A stretch of 64,000 nt of DNA from Streptomyces sp. NBC_01716. Lineage in GTDB: Bacteria; Actinomycetota; Actinomycetes; Streptomycetales; Streptomycetaceae. The stretch is taken from NCBI RefSeq assembly GCF_036248275.1, contig NZ_CP109181.1, positions 7,502,001-7,566,000 of the forward strand. Direction: 5' to 3'. Below the pieces are notes generated by a model, which saw only the letters and a list, made by a program, of their open reading frames with translations, searched no databases and was not told the origin of the DNA. Shown piece after piece: positions 18,329 through 26,420 of this stretch (the stretch's first letter is position 1; each line of letters opens with the position of its first letter). Position numbers and translations under genes: made by a program.

Positions 18329-19363
18329 GTGTCCATGCACGCGTCTCAGGGGAGAAGCGTCGGCCTGGGGCTCGCGCTCCTGTCGGCCTTCGCGTTCGGT
18401 GGATCAGGTGTCGCGGCCAAGCCGCTGATCGAGGCGGGGCTCGATCCGCTCCATGTGGTCTGGCTCCGGGTCGCCGGAGCCGCGCTCGTGATGCTGCCCC
18501 TCGCCTGGCGTCACCGCGATCTGGTCCGCCGCAAGCCCGCGTTGCTCGCGGGCTACGGCATGTTCGCCGTCGCCGGTGTGCAGGCCTTCTACTTCGCCTC
18601 GCTCTCCCGGATCCCCGTCGGCGTCGCGCTGCTCGTCGAGTATCTGGCGCCGGCGCTGGTGCTGCTCTGGGTGCGCTTCGTCCGGCGCACGCCCGTCACC
18701 CGCGCCGCTGCCGTCGGTGTCGTTTTGGCCGTGGGCGGGCTCGCCTGCGTCGTGGAGGTATGGGCCGGGCTCTCCTTCGAAGTGCTCGGGCTGCTGCTCG
18801 CGCTCGGCGCCGCCTGCTGCCAGGTCGGCTACTTCCTCCTCTCCGACCAGGGCGGCGACCCGGCGGCGGACCCGGCCGACGCCGTCGACCCGCTGGGTGT
18901 CATCGCGTACGGGCTGCTCATCGGCACGGTCGTCCTCACCGTCATCGCCCGGCCCTGGGGCATGGACTGGTCGCTGCTGTCCGGCAGCGCCGACATGGAC
19001 GGGACGTCGGTCGCGGCGCCGCTGCTGCTCGGGTGGATCGTGCTCGTGGCGACCGTGCTGGCCTACGGCACCGGCGTGATCAGCGTACGAAGGCTCTCGC
19101 CGCAGGTGGCGGGGGTCGTCGCCTGTCTGGAGGCGGTCATCGCGACCGTGCTGGCGTGGGTCCTGCTGGGCGAGCATCTCTCGGCGCCGCAGATCCTGGG
19201 CGGTCTGGTCGTGCTCGTCGGTGCGTTCATCGCTCAGACGTCGACGCCGTCGGCGCGGGCCGGGGGAGGGGGCGCGGGCCCCGGCGTGGTCGCCGAAGCG
19301 CCCGAAGTGTCCGAAGTGGTCGGCGAGGGGGACGGGTTGTCCGCCGGCCGGGCCGCGACGTAG
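18329..19363 (+). CDS. EamA/DMT family transporter (first of three in the window)
   Basis: A 344-residue membrane protein with ten predicted helices and two EamA repeats. Repeat 1 starts GLGLALLSAFAFGGSGVAAK and contains YFASLSRIPVGVALLVEYLAPALVLLW. Repeat 2 ends GVVACLEAVIATVLAWVLLG and ILGGLVVLVGAFIAQ, followed by a Gly/Glu-rich cytoplasmic tail. Family members export or import amino acids and small metabolites (RhtA/YdcZ-like). GTG 18329 and ATG 18335 are both possible; neither has a clear ribosome binding site, so a leaderless message is possible. It is followed after 160 bases by a second EamA gene. Confidence 0.88.
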   Translation: MSMHASQGRSVGLGLALLSAFAFGGSGVAAKPLIEAGLDPLHVVWLRVAGAALVMLPLAWRHRDLVRRKPALLAGYGMFAVAGVQAFYFASLSRIPVGVALLVEYLAPALVLLWVRFVRRTPVTRAAAVGVVLAVGGLACVVEVWAGLSFEVLGLLLALGAACCQVGYFLLSDQGGDPAADPADAVDPLGVIAYGLLIGTVVLTVIARPWGMDWSLLSGSADMDGTSVAAPLLLGWIVLVATVLAYGTGVISVRRLSPQVAGVVACLEAVIATVLAWVLLGEHLSAPQILGGLVVLVGAFIAQTSTPSARAGGGGAGPGVVAEAPEVSEVVGEGDGLSAGRAAT

Positions 19364-19366
19364 GCT
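19337..19366 (+). promoter_or_regulatory. Promoter for the leaderless tiny ORF upstream of the second eamA gene
   Basis: TTGTCC (19337-19342), 18-base spacer, TAGGCT (19361-19366). The -10 ends seven bases before ATG 19374, so transcription would start at the first base of the tiny ORF. It lies inside the 3' end of the preceding eamA gene. Confidence 0.5.
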
Positions 19367-19373
19367 GCCGAGC

Positions 19374-19409
19374 ATGCCGCAGACCGTACTTCCGCCTCCC
19401 GCCGCCTGA
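19374..19409 (+). CDS. Putative 11-residue leader peptide with a polyproline end
   Basis: ATG 19374 opens an 11-codon frame reading MPQTVLPPPAA, then TGA. It has no ribosome binding site but a promoter -10 seven bases upstream, consistent with leaderless translation. The Pro-Pro-Pro run just before the stop is a sequence that slows ribosomes when EF-P is limiting. A hairpin (19441-19459) follows and then the second eamA gene at 19525. The layout resembles an attenuation leader. Whether it is translated or regulatory is unproven. Confidence 0.45.
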   Translation: MPQTVLPPPAA

Positions 19410-19440
19410 GCGCGGGCGGCCATCCGTTGACGTAGACCGG

Positions 19441-19459
19441 GCTCGGGCAGTCCCCGAGC
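19441..19459 (+). promoter_or_regulatory. Hairpin between the tiny ORF and eamA
   Basis: GCTCGGG (19441-19447) pairs perfectly with CCCGAGC (19453-19459) around a 5-base loop. No T run follows. It could act as an attenuator or anti-attenuator element in the leader of the 19525 gene. Confidence 0.35.
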
Positions 19460-19524
19460 GGTTCGTCGCTGCCCGCGAGACGGAGTGAGCGACCACCAAC
19501 CCGTTACGTACACGGAGAAGTCAC

Positions 19525-20526
19525 GTGTTCATTTCCGCATCGTCCGCTGCCACCGGCCTGTCCGTCGGCCGCAGCCTGTTCTATCTCGTCGTCGCCGGGG
19601 TCGCCTGGGGGACCGCGGGTGCCGCAGCCTCCCTCGTCTACCGCATCAGCGACATCGGTCCGCTCTCGCTCTCCTTCTGGCGCTGCGTCGGCGGGCTCGT
19701 GCTGCTGCTCGGCGCGCTGGCAATGCGCCGCAGGCGCGTCGCGACGGCTCTTCCGCCGGAGACCGGGACGGGGGACGCGACCGCGACCGAGCCGCGCCGC
19801 CGCCGGCTGATCCGGATCCTCGGTACGGGCATCGGCCTCGCGGTCTTCCAGAGCGCGTACTTCGCCGCGGTCGAGGAGACGGGACTCGCCGTCGGCACCG
19901 TGGTCACCCTCGGTGCCGGACCCGTGCTCATCGCGCTCGGCGCGCGGCTGACCATGGGCGAACGGCTCGGCGGCAGCGGGCTGCTCGCCGTCGTCGGCGC
20001 TCTCGCCGGCCTGGCCGTGCTGGTGCTCGGCGGTGACGGGGCGACGGTCCGTCCCGTGGGGATCGCGTACGCCCTGCTGGCGGCGGCCGGTTACGCCGCG
20101 ATCACCCTGCTCACCCGCAAGCTCGGCCGCGACGGCGGCAAGCCCGACGCGCTCGCCACCACCGCCTGGGCCTTCGCCGTCGCGGCGCTGTGCGTCCTGC
20201 CGATCGCGGCGGGCGAAGGGCTGCTGCCGCACACGAGCGAACCGGCCCAGGTGCTCTGGCTGTTGCTGTACGTCGCCGCCGTACCCACCGCTCTCGCGTA
20301 CGCCCTGTACTTCGCGGGCGCGGCGGTCGTACGCGCCGCGACGGTCTCCGTGATCATGCTGCTGGAGCCGGTGAGCGCGGCGGTCATCGCGGTCGTTCTG
20401 CTGGACGAACAGCTCACCGTCGCCACGGTGGTGGGGACGCTGTTGCTGCTCGCCGCCGTCGTGGGACTCGCCGCCGCCGAGGCACGCCTCGCGTCGGACC
20501 GGCGGAAGGCGGTCGTTCCGGCGTGA
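19525..20526 (+). CDS. EamA/DMT family transporter (second)
   Basis: A 333-residue, ten-helix transporter. Repeat 1 has [20 protein letters not shown] and [20 protein letters not shown]; repeat 2 has [20 protein letters not shown] and [24 protein letters not shown] 19525 is preceded by CGGAGAAG. It is only distantly similar to the 18329 gene, so this is not a recent tandem duplication. It is preceded by a possible leader peptide and hairpin, which suggests expression coupled to translation efficiency or amino-acid status. It is convergent with the PNPOx-like gene. Confidence 0.88.
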   Translation: MFISASSAATGLSVGRSLFYLVVAGVAWGTAGAAASLVYRISDIGPLSLSFWRCVGGLVLLLGALAMRRRRVATALPPETGTGDATATEPRRRRLIRILGTGIGLAVFQSAYFAAVEETGLAVGTVVTLGAGPVLIALGARLTMGERLGGSGLLAVVGALAGLAVLVLGGDGATVRPVGIAYALLAAAGYAAITLLTRKLGRDGGKPDALATTAWAFAVAALCVLPIAAGEGLLPHTSEPAQVLWLLLYVAAVPTALAYALYFAGAAVVRAATVSVIMLLEPVSAAVIAVVLLDEQLTVATVVGTLLLLAAVVGLAAAEARLASDRRKAVVPA

Positions 20527-20551
20527 CTCCGGCGCGCGGTGTGCGCCGGGT

Positions 20552-21232
20552 TCAGAGCACGGAGAGGTAGTCGGGCAGGCCGACGGCCGGGTCCAGGTCG
20601 TCGGCCGGGACGGGTGCGCCGTATCCCCGTACGACGGGCACCACACCGGTCCAGTGGGGGAGCGACACGTCCTCGGGCTCGTCGTTCGGGCCGCCGGTGC
20701 GGACCTTGGCGGAGACCTCGGCGAGATCGAGGCGCAGTACGGCGGTGGCCGCCAGCTCCTTCGCGTTGGCGGGCCGTGAGTCGTAGGAGCGGCCGGGCAC
20801 CACGTGGTCGACCACGGCGTCGAGCGCGGCGCGCCGTTCGTCGAGGTCGGTCACCTGGTACGCGGTGCCGTGCACCACGACGGAGCGGTAGTTGATCGAG
20901 TGGTGGAAGGCCGAACGCGCCAGCACCAGACCGTCGACGTGGGTGACCGTCAGACACACCGCGAGCCCCGGGTCCGCCCTGTCGCCCGCCATCCGCAGGG
21001 GCCGGGAGCCGGTCGACCCGTGGACGTACAGCCGTTCGCCGACCCGGGCGTAGAGGGTGGGGAGGACCACGGGCGCTCCGTCGCGGACGAATCCGAGATG
21101 GCAGAGGTAGGTCTCGTCGAGTATCCCGTGGACCAGTTCGCGGTCGTACGAGGCGCGGTCGGCGGACCGGGTGGGGACGGTGCGGTCGGTGGGGCGGTAG
21201 GCGTCGGCGGGGGAGGCGGGTGGCTTCGGCAT
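20552..21232 (-). CDS. Pyridoxamine 5'-phosphate oxidase-like FMN-binding protein
   Basis: A 226-residue split-barrel flavoprotein of the PNPOx-like superfamily. Typical elements are ILDETYLCHLGFVRDGAPVV, YVHGSTGSRPLRMAG, VCLTVTHVDGLVLARSAFHH and NYRSVVVHGTAYQVTD. These proteins bind FMN, F420 or heme; true PdxH motifs are lacking, so vitamin B6 oxidase activity is not assumed. ATG 21232 has AGGAGAA seven bases upstream. It is divergent, by 35 bases, from a MocR-type regulator, the class that often controls B6-related genes, and the palindrome between them suggests direct control. Confidence 0.85.
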   Translation of the reverse strand: MPKPPASPADAYRPTDRTVPTRSADRASYDRELVHGILDETYLCHLGFVRDGAPVVLPTLYARVGERLYVHGSTGSRPLRMAGDRADPGLAVCLTVTHVDGLVLARSAFHHSINYRSVVVHGTAYQVTDLDERRAALDAVVDHVVPGRSYDSRPANAKELAATAVLRLDLAEVSAKVRTGGPNDEPEDVSLPHWTGVVPVVRGYGAPVPADDLDPAVGLPDYLSVL

Positions 21233-21260
21233 TGCGTTCTCCTATGTACTAGTGCATAAT
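21232..21260 (+). promoter_or_regulatory. Leaderless promoter of the mocR gene overlapped by a 16-bp palindrome
   Basis: TTGCGT (21232-21237), a 17-base spacer and CATAAT (21255-21260) form a good promoter; the -10 ends seven bases before GTG 21268, predicting a leaderless mRNA. The palindrome TATGTACTAGTGCATA (21243-21258) covers the spacer and -10, and the start region of the divergent PNPOx-like gene, so one bound protein could control both genes. Confidence 0.65.
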
Positions 21261-21267
21261 CTTCTTT

Positions 21268-22599
21268 GTGCTAGGAGAGTATCGGATCGAAGGGCGGCGC
21301 GCCGCCGAGATCGCCGCGAGCGTGGAGCGGGGGATCGGCGCGGGAGACCTGGCGCCCGGCCAACCGCTGCCTCCCCTGCGGGAGTTGGCGCTGGAGCTGG
21401 GGGTCAACCCGAATACGGTGGCCGCGGCGTATCGCACGCTGCGCGACCGGGGAGTCATCGAGACGGCGGGCCGCAGGGGCAGCCGGGTGCGGGCGCGGCC
21501 GTCGAGCACGGCGCGCGGCTCGATCCGGGTCGACGTGCCCGCCGGCGTACGGGAGGTGTCGGACGGCAACCCGGATCCCGCCCTGCTGCCGCCGCTGCGT
21601 GACGCGTTCGTGGCGGCGGCGCGGGACCAGGCGGAGCGGCCGGGGCGCTACGGGGACGCGGCCGTCCTCCCCGAACTCGCCCGGCTCGCCCGTGCCGGAC
21701 TGGACGAGGACGGTGTGCCCGACGGGCCGGTCGCGGTCACCTCGGGCTCGCTCGACGCGATCGAGCGGGTCCTTGCCGCGCATCTGCGGCCGGGGGACGC
21801 CGTCGCCGTCGAGGACCCGGGCTGGGGCAGCCTGCTCGACCTCGTACCGGCCCTGGGGCTCCGGCCCCTTCCGATGGCGCTGGACGACGACGGTCCGCTG
21901 CCCGGCGAGCTGGAGCGGGCGCTGCGTGCCGGGGCACGGGCGGTCGTCGTCACCGACCGGGCGCAGAATCCGACGGGGGCCGTGGTGGGCGCGGCGCGGG
22001 CCCAGGAGCTGCGTGCCGTACTGGCGGCGCACCCCCGCGTACTCCTCATCGAGGACGACCACGGGCACCGGATCGTCGATGTGCCGCTCCATCCGCTGGC
22101 CGGGGTCACGGACAGCTGGGCGCTCGTCCGCTCGACGGCGAAGGCGTACGGCCCCGATCTCCGGCTCGCCGTGCTGACCGGGGACGCCGTCACCGTCGAC
22201 CGGGTGACGGGCCGTCAGCGGCTCGGGCCCGGCTGGGTGAGCAGGCTGCTGCAACGGGCGGTCGTGGAGCTGTGGACGACGGACGCGGTCGACGCCGGTA
22301 CGGTCGCGCGCGCGTACGGCGGGCGGCGGGACGCCCTGGTGCGGGCGCTCGCGGAGCGGGGGGTCGAGGCGTACGGGCGGAGCGGGATGAACGTGTGGGT
22401 GCCGGTGGCCGAGGAGACCGGTGCGGTGGCGCGGCTGCTGCACGCGGGCTGGGCGGTCGCGCCCGGGGCGCGCTTCCGGCTGGCCGCGGGGCCCGGCGTA
22501 CGGCTGACGGTGTCGGGCCTGACGGGGGAGGACATCGAGGCGGTCGCGGACGCGGTGGCCGGCGCGGCGGGGGCCGCGCCGGCGCGGAGCTACGGCTGA
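21268..22599 (+). CDS. MocR/PdxR-type regulator: GntR DNA-binding domain fused to a PLP aminotransferase-like domain
   Basis: A 443-residue protein. The N-terminal GntR winged helix (about 12-75) has GDLAPGQPLPPLRELALELG and NTVAAAYRTLRDRGVI. The aminotransferase-like domain has PGRYGDAAVLPELARLA, TDRAQNPTGAVV and LLIEDDHGHRI, and the PLP Schiff-base lysine in RSTAKAYGPDLRLA. MocR proteins use PLP or a PLP-amino acid adduct as effector. Start GTG 21268 has no ribosome binding site and lies at the predicted transcription start. The likely targets are itself and the divergent PNPOx-like gene. Its 3' end overlaps the convergent third eamA gene by 10 bases. Confidence 0.92.
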   Translation: MLGEYRIEGRRAAEIAASVERGIGAGDLAPGQPLPPLRELALELGVNPNTVAAAYRTLRDRGVIETAGRRGSRVRARPSSTARGSIRVDVPAGVREVSDGNPDPALLPPLRDAFVAAARDQAERPGRYGDAAVLPELARLARAGLDEDGVPDGPVAVTSGSLDAIERVLAAHLRPGDAVAVEDPGWGSLLDLVPALGLRPLPMALDDDGPLPGELERALRAGARAVVVTDRAQNPTGAVVGAARAQELRAVLAAHPRVLLIEDDHGHRIVDVPLHPLAGVTDSWALVRSTAKAYGPDLRLAVLTGDAVTVDRVTGRQRLGPGWVSRLLQRAVVELWTTDAVDAGTVARAYGGRRDALVRALAERGVEAYGRSGMNVWVPVAEETGAVARLLHAGWAVAPGARFRLAAGPGVRLTVSGLTGEDIEAVADAVAGAAGAAPARSYG

Positions 22600-23696
22600 T
22601 CGGCGGGGACCGGGGCTTTGGCCGCGGGTGCGGGTGCGGGTGCTGGTGCCGGTACGGGCGTCGGCTCAGGCGTCGGCTCACGCTTCGGGAGGGACTTTCG
22701 CGCGGTGCGCGAGCCGCCGCCCCTGTGCTGGGTCAGCGCGGCGCCGACGAGCACGATGACCGCGCCGACCGGCGTGTTCCAGTGCAGCGGCTCGTCGAGG
22801 ACCGCCACACCGGCCGCGGTCGCGATGACGGGGACGAAGTACGTGACCATCTGACCGGTCGTCGGGCCGACTTCGGCGACCAGACCGTACTGGATCAGCA
22901 GGGCGAGGCCCGTTCCCAGACTGCCGAGCGCGACCACCGCGAGCAGGGGCACCACCCGGAAGGACGTCGGCAGATCGGTGAACAGCGGAGTGACCACGGC
23001 CAGTTGGAGGGTCGCCATGAACAACTGGGCGCCGATGAGCGAGAGATGCGAGCTGCTGTTGCCCGCCAGCGTGCGGCGTACGTAGACCCAGCCGACGGCG
23101 TAGCTGAGCGAGGCCAGCAGCGCCATGGCCGTACCGGTGAAGTCCAGCCCGGAGAAACCCTGCCAGGCGCCGAGCACGGTCAGTACGCCGATGAAGCCGA
23201 TGCCCAGGCCGCCGACCCGGCGCCGGGTGGGGCGGTCCTCGGAGAGGGCCACGAGCGACAGCAGCATGCCCCACAGCGGTGAGGTGGCGTTGCAGATGCC
23301 CGCCAGGGTCGACGGGATGGTCAGCTCGGCGTACGAGAAGAGCGAGAAGGGCACGGCGTTGAGGATGAACGCGGCGACGGTGAGATGGCCCCACGTGCGC
23401 AGCCCCCGGGGCAGCCGCTCGCGCCGTACCGCGATCGCGACGGCCAGGACCGCCGTACCGAAGAACAGTCTGCCGAACGTCACCTGGAACGGCGCGTAGC
23501 CGTCCGTGCCCACCTTGATGAGCAGAAAGCTGAAGCCCCAGATCAGCGACAGCACACCGAACCGGATACGCCAGTCGATCGCGTTGCGGCGGGCCGGGGC
23601 GGCCGGGGCGGCCGGGGCAGTCGGGGCGGTGGAGGTGGCCGGGCTGGTCGGGGCGGATCGGGTAGGCCCGCCGCCGGGCGGGGTCGCTGCGCTCAT
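22590..23696 (-). CDS. EamA/DMT family transporter (third) with Ala/Pro-rich ends
   Basis: A 368-residue protein. A Pro/Ala/Thr-rich N-terminus (SPATSTAPTAPAAPAAPA) precedes ten helices: RFGVLSLIWGFSFLLIKVGT opens repeat 1, SLSYAVGWVYVRRTLAG opens repeat 2, and the last helix is TPVGAVIVLVGAALTQH. A low-complexity EPTPEP/APAP tail ends the protein. It belongs to the same superfamily as the two previous transporters but to a different subgroup (FxLIKVG motif). It is divergent from a LysR gene, the common arrangement for regulator and exporter, so LysR control is likely. The start ATG 23696 is 73 bases from the LysR start. Confidence 0.88.
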   Translation of the reverse strand: MSAATPPGGGPTRSAPTSPATSTAPTAPAAPAAPARRNAIDWRIRFGVLSLIWGFSFLLIKVGTDGYAPFQVTFGRLFFGTAVLAVAIAVRRERLPRGLRTWGHLTVAAFILNAVPFSLFSYAELTIPSTLAGICNATSPLWGMLLSLVALSEDRPTRRRVGGLGIGFIGVLTVLGAWQGFSGLDFTGTAMALLASLSYAVGWVYVRRTLAGNSSSHLSLIGAQLFMATLQLAVVTPLFTDLPTSFRVVPLLAVVALGSLGTGLALLIQYGLVAEVGPTTGQMVTYFVPVIATAAGVAVLDEPLHWNTPVGAVIVLVGAALTQHRGGGSRTARKSLPKREPTPEPTPVPAPAPAPAPAAKAPVPADQP

Positions 23697-23732
23697 ACGC
23701 CAACGATGAGGGCCGCGACCTCTTAGAACAAG

Positions 23733-23762
23733 CGAGAATATCTCGACCCGTTTGCGTAGTAT
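23733..23762 (+). promoter_or_regulatory. LysR-type dyad and leaderless -10 between eamA and lysR
   Basis: CGAGAATATCTCG (23733-23745) is a perfect 5-bp dyad with a 3-base centre. TAGTAT (23757-23762) is a -10 that ends seven bases before ATG 23770, implying a leaderless lysR transcript. No consensus -35 is present; it would fall inside the dyad, as expected for a promoter that needs or is blocked by the regulator. Confidence 0.5.
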
Positions 23763-23769
23763 CGCTTAC

Positions 23770-24699
23770 ATGTTGAATCTGGAGAGGCTGCGGATCCTCG
23801 ACGCGCTCGCCCGCCATGGCTCCGTGAGCGGCGCCGCCGACGGTCTCCATGTGACCACCTCGGCCGTCTCCCAGCAGATGGCCAAGCTGGAGCGGGAGGT
23901 CGGCCAGCAGTTGCTGACCAGGCACGGGCGCGGCGTACGCCTCACGGACGCGGGACGGCTGCTCGCCGACCACGCCGCGCGGATCATCTCCCAGGTGGAG
24001 CTCGCCCAGTCGGACGTCGAGGCGCGGCGGGGCGAGGTGGTCGGCGAGGTGCGGCTCTCGGCGTTCCCCACGGCGGCCCGTGGTCTCTTCCCCGTCGCGC
24101 TCGCCTCGCTGCGCAAGGCGCACCCCGATCTGCGGGTGCGCTCGCTGGAGTTGGAGCCGGACGGCGCGATCCGCCAGGTCCTGCGGGGGGATCTCGATCT
24201 CGCCGTCGTCCTGGACTGGAACAACAAGCGGCTGTCGGTGCCCGGAGGGCTGGCGATGGCCTCCCTGCTGGAGGACGCGGCCGATGTGGCGATGCCGGCC
24301 GGTCATCCCCTGGCGGACCGGCGCGAGGTCGAACTGGAAGAGTTCGCCGACGAGTCGTGGGTGTCCTGGCCGTCAGGTGAGTTCTGCCACGAGTGGCTGG
24401 TGTTCACGCTGCGCTCGAAGGGGATCGAGCCGCGCATCGAGCACATGGCCGGTGAGCAGCACACCCAACTGGAGCTGGTCGGCGCCGGTTTGGGGGTCTG
24501 CGTCGCCCCGCGGCTGGGGCGCGGGCAGCTGCCCGACGGTGTGGTGGCCGTCCCCGTACGGCAGAAGATGTTCCGGCACGTCTACGCGGTGTGGCGCGCC
24601 GACGCCGACCGCCGCCCTTCGATCAGGGCGGCGGTCGAGGCGCTGGACGAAGCGGCGCGGGCGGTGAGGGCCGTGGAGACGACGGACGGCGAACGGTGA
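23770..24699 (+). CDS. LysR family transcriptional regulator
   Basis: A 309-residue LTTR. The helix-turn-helix (1-60) is LNLERLRILDALARHGSVSG with HVTTSAVSQQMAKLEREVG. The effector domain starts at GEVRLSAFPTAARGLFPVAL and contains GDLDLAVVLDWNN and QLELVGAGLGVCVAPRL. The ATG at 23770 was preferred over the upstream 23752 frame because it gives the exact family start and coincides with a leaderless promoter. Divergent from an EamA transporter, it probably regulates that gene and itself. Confidence 0.9.
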   Translation: MLNLERLRILDALARHGSVSGAADGLHVTTSAVSQQMAKLEREVGQQLLTRHGRGVRLTDAGRLLADHAARIISQVELAQSDVEARRGEVVGEVRLSAFPTAARGLFPVALASLRKAHPDLRVRSLELEPDGAIRQVLRGDLDLAVVLDWNNKRLSVPGGLAMASLLEDAADVAMPAGHPLADRREVELEEFADESWVSWPSGEFCHEWLVFTLRSKGIEPRIEHMAGEQHTQLELVGAGLGVCVAPRLGRGQLPDGVVAVPVRQKMFRHVYAVWRADADRRPSIRAAVEALDEAARAVRAVETTDGER

Positions 24700-24721
24700 C
24701 CGCCCTGACCGGCCCTCTCCC

Positions 24722-25195
24722 TCAGGCGAGGGTGATCGAGTCCCCCTCGACGGTGATCGACGCGGCGCCCAGCGGCTTGCTCGCGGGGCCCTTCTTCACA
24801 CTGCCGTCCGCCGCGTCGAACTGACTGCCGTGGCAGGGGCAGGTGATGGTGCCGTTGGAGATGTCGCCCACCGTGCATCCGGAGTGGGTGCACGCCGCGG
24901 AGAACGCCTTGAACTCACCGGCCGTCGGCTGTGTGACCACGACGCCCTTGTCCTCGAAGACCTTGCCGCCGCCCTCCGGGATGTCGGCGGTCTTGGCGAG
25001 TACCTCTCCACCGCCTGCCGCCCCGTTGGCGCCGTCGCCCGCCGGCGTCTGCGCGACGGCATCCGACGAGTCGTCGTCCGATCCGCAGGCGACGAGTGCC
25101 GCACCGAGGCCGACGGCGCCCGCAGCCGCCACGACCGTACGGCGTGCCACCGTCCGGCCCGTGGCCGTCCGCGCGGGGCCTTGCGTTCCCGTCAT
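24722..25195 (-). CDS. Rieske [2Fe-2S] lipoprotein with Tat-type signal
   Basis: A 157-residue secreted protein. The N-terminus has ARRTVVAAAGAVGLG followed by the lipobox LVAC, so it is probably exported by Tat and lipid-anchored. A Ser/Asp/Gly-rich linker leads to a complete Rieske domain: CTHSGC and CPCHGSQF supply the two Cys and two His ligands. The domain ends PLGAASITVEGDSITL. Stand-alone Rieske lipoproteins like this occur throughout Streptomyces; the electron partner is unknown. It is convergent with lysR. ATG 25195 was used. Confidence 0.92.
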   Translation of the reverse strand: MTGTQGPARTATGRTVARRTVVAAAGAVGLGAALVACGSDDDSSDAVAQTPAGDGANGAAGGGEVLAKTADIPEGGGKVFEDKGVVVTQPTAGEFKAFSAACTHSGCTVGDISNGTITCPCHGSQFDAADGSVKKGPASKPLGAASITVEGDSITLA

Positions 25196-25294
25196 GTCTG
25201 CTCCCTGTCCGTGCCCGGCTCCGGCGGCCGGTTCTCAAGGGGGTACGCACCGGTGCGGCGCGGTGTTCAAGCCCCGGACGACTTTCTCAAGGTT

Positions 25295-26365
25295 TCAAGG
25301 ACTCCCGGGGGAATCCACGCCGAGCCCCGTGATCCCGGCGACGACCGGCAAATGATCGCTGCCGGTCGCGGGCAGGGTGCGGATATGGGCGACCGTCGCC
25401 GAGCGGGTCATGACCTGGTCGATCCTGGCCAGCGGGAACGCGGTGGGGAAGCTGAGGGCGAAGCCCCGTTCGGCCACCTTCATCCGTGAGGTCAGCGGGG
25501 CCAGCCCGCGGTCCTCCACCGTGCCGTTGAGGTCGCCGAGCAGGATCACCCGCTCCACCCTCTCGGCGGCCAGCGCCCTGCCCAGCAGGCCGGCGCTCTC
25601 GTCGCGGGAGGACGACGCGAGACCGCCCGCCCCGAAGCGGACCGACGGCAGGTGGGCGACGTACACCGCGATCTCGCCCTGCGGCGTGCCGACCACGGTC
25701 CGCAGTCCGCGCTTCCACCCCTCCGGGATTCCCCGGGGCTTGATGTCCAGCAGCCGGGTGCCGGTCAGCGGATGCTTCGACCAGAGCCCGACGGTGCCCC
25801 GGACCGCGTGGTACGGGTAGTCCGGCGCGAGCGTCTTCTCGTACGCCGTCAGCGCCGGGGGCACCAGCTCTTCCAGCGCGATGAGGTCCGGCCCGGCATC
25901 TGCCAGGGCGCGCGCCGTGCCCGCCGGGTCGGTGTTCGTGTCACTGACGTTGTGCTGCACCACGACCAGGTCGTACGCGTCGGCCGCCGCGCCGGCGGGC
26001 AGGAGCAGCCCGCCGAAGAGATACGTCCAGGCCGCCACCGGCAGCAGCAGGGCCACCAGCGCCACGACCGAACGGCGCAGCAACGCCAGGACGAGCACCA
26101 CCACGACCGGCAGGCCCAGCCACGGCAGGAACGCTTCCAGCGAACTGCCGAGGCGGCCCGGGGAGTTGGGTACGGCCCGGTGGAACGCCAGCAGCCCGGC
26201 CGTCAGCGCCGCGAGCGCGGCGAGCACCCGCCCCCGGCGCCAGGCCGACCGGTCCCGGGCCCAGGCGACCCGTTCCCGGAGCCGGGCCGGCCGGCCCCCG
26301 GCCTGGACCGACCGCCCCCGCGCCGCCGCCGACGTCGTCGCGTCGTCCCGCACCTGCTCCACCAT
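25295..26365 (-). CDS. Membrane-anchored endonuclease/exonuclease/phosphatase (EEP) family protein
   Basis: A 356-residue protein. A charged N-terminus and three membrane helices (about 45-65, 80-97 and 100-125) precede an external EEP domain. Active-site elements are VVVQHNVSDTN (Asn), LIALEEL (metal-binding Glu), YVAHLPSVR, LLGDLNGT (Asp/Asn) and the terminal GSDHLPVVA (Asp-His). Proteins of this layout resemble the YafD-like and sphingomyelinase-like families. Whether it cleaves nucleic acid or a phospholipid head group cannot be decided from sequence. ATG 26365 was taken. It stands alone on the minus strand. Confidence 0.87.
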   Translation of the reverse strand: MVEQVRDDATTSAAARGRSVQAGGRPARLRERVAWARDRSAWRRGRVLAALAALTAGLLAFHRAVPNSPGRLGSSLEAFLPWLGLPVVVVLVLALLRRSVVALVALLLPVAAWTYLFGGLLLPAGAAADAYDLVVVQHNVSDTNTDPAGTARALADAGPDLIALEELVPPALTAYEKTLAPDYPYHAVRGTVGLWSKHPLTGTRLLDIKPRGIPEGWKRGLRTVVGTPQGEIAVYVAHLPSVRFGAGGLASSSRDESAGLLGRALAAERVERVILLGDLNGTVEDRGLAPLTSRMKVAERGFALSFPTAFPLARIDQVMTRSATVAHIRTLPATGSDHLPVVAGITGLGVDSPGSP

Positions 26366-26420
26366 GGCTTCCCATCCCCTTGACCGTGCTCATCAAGACG
26401 AATGATCAGGTGGATCAGTT

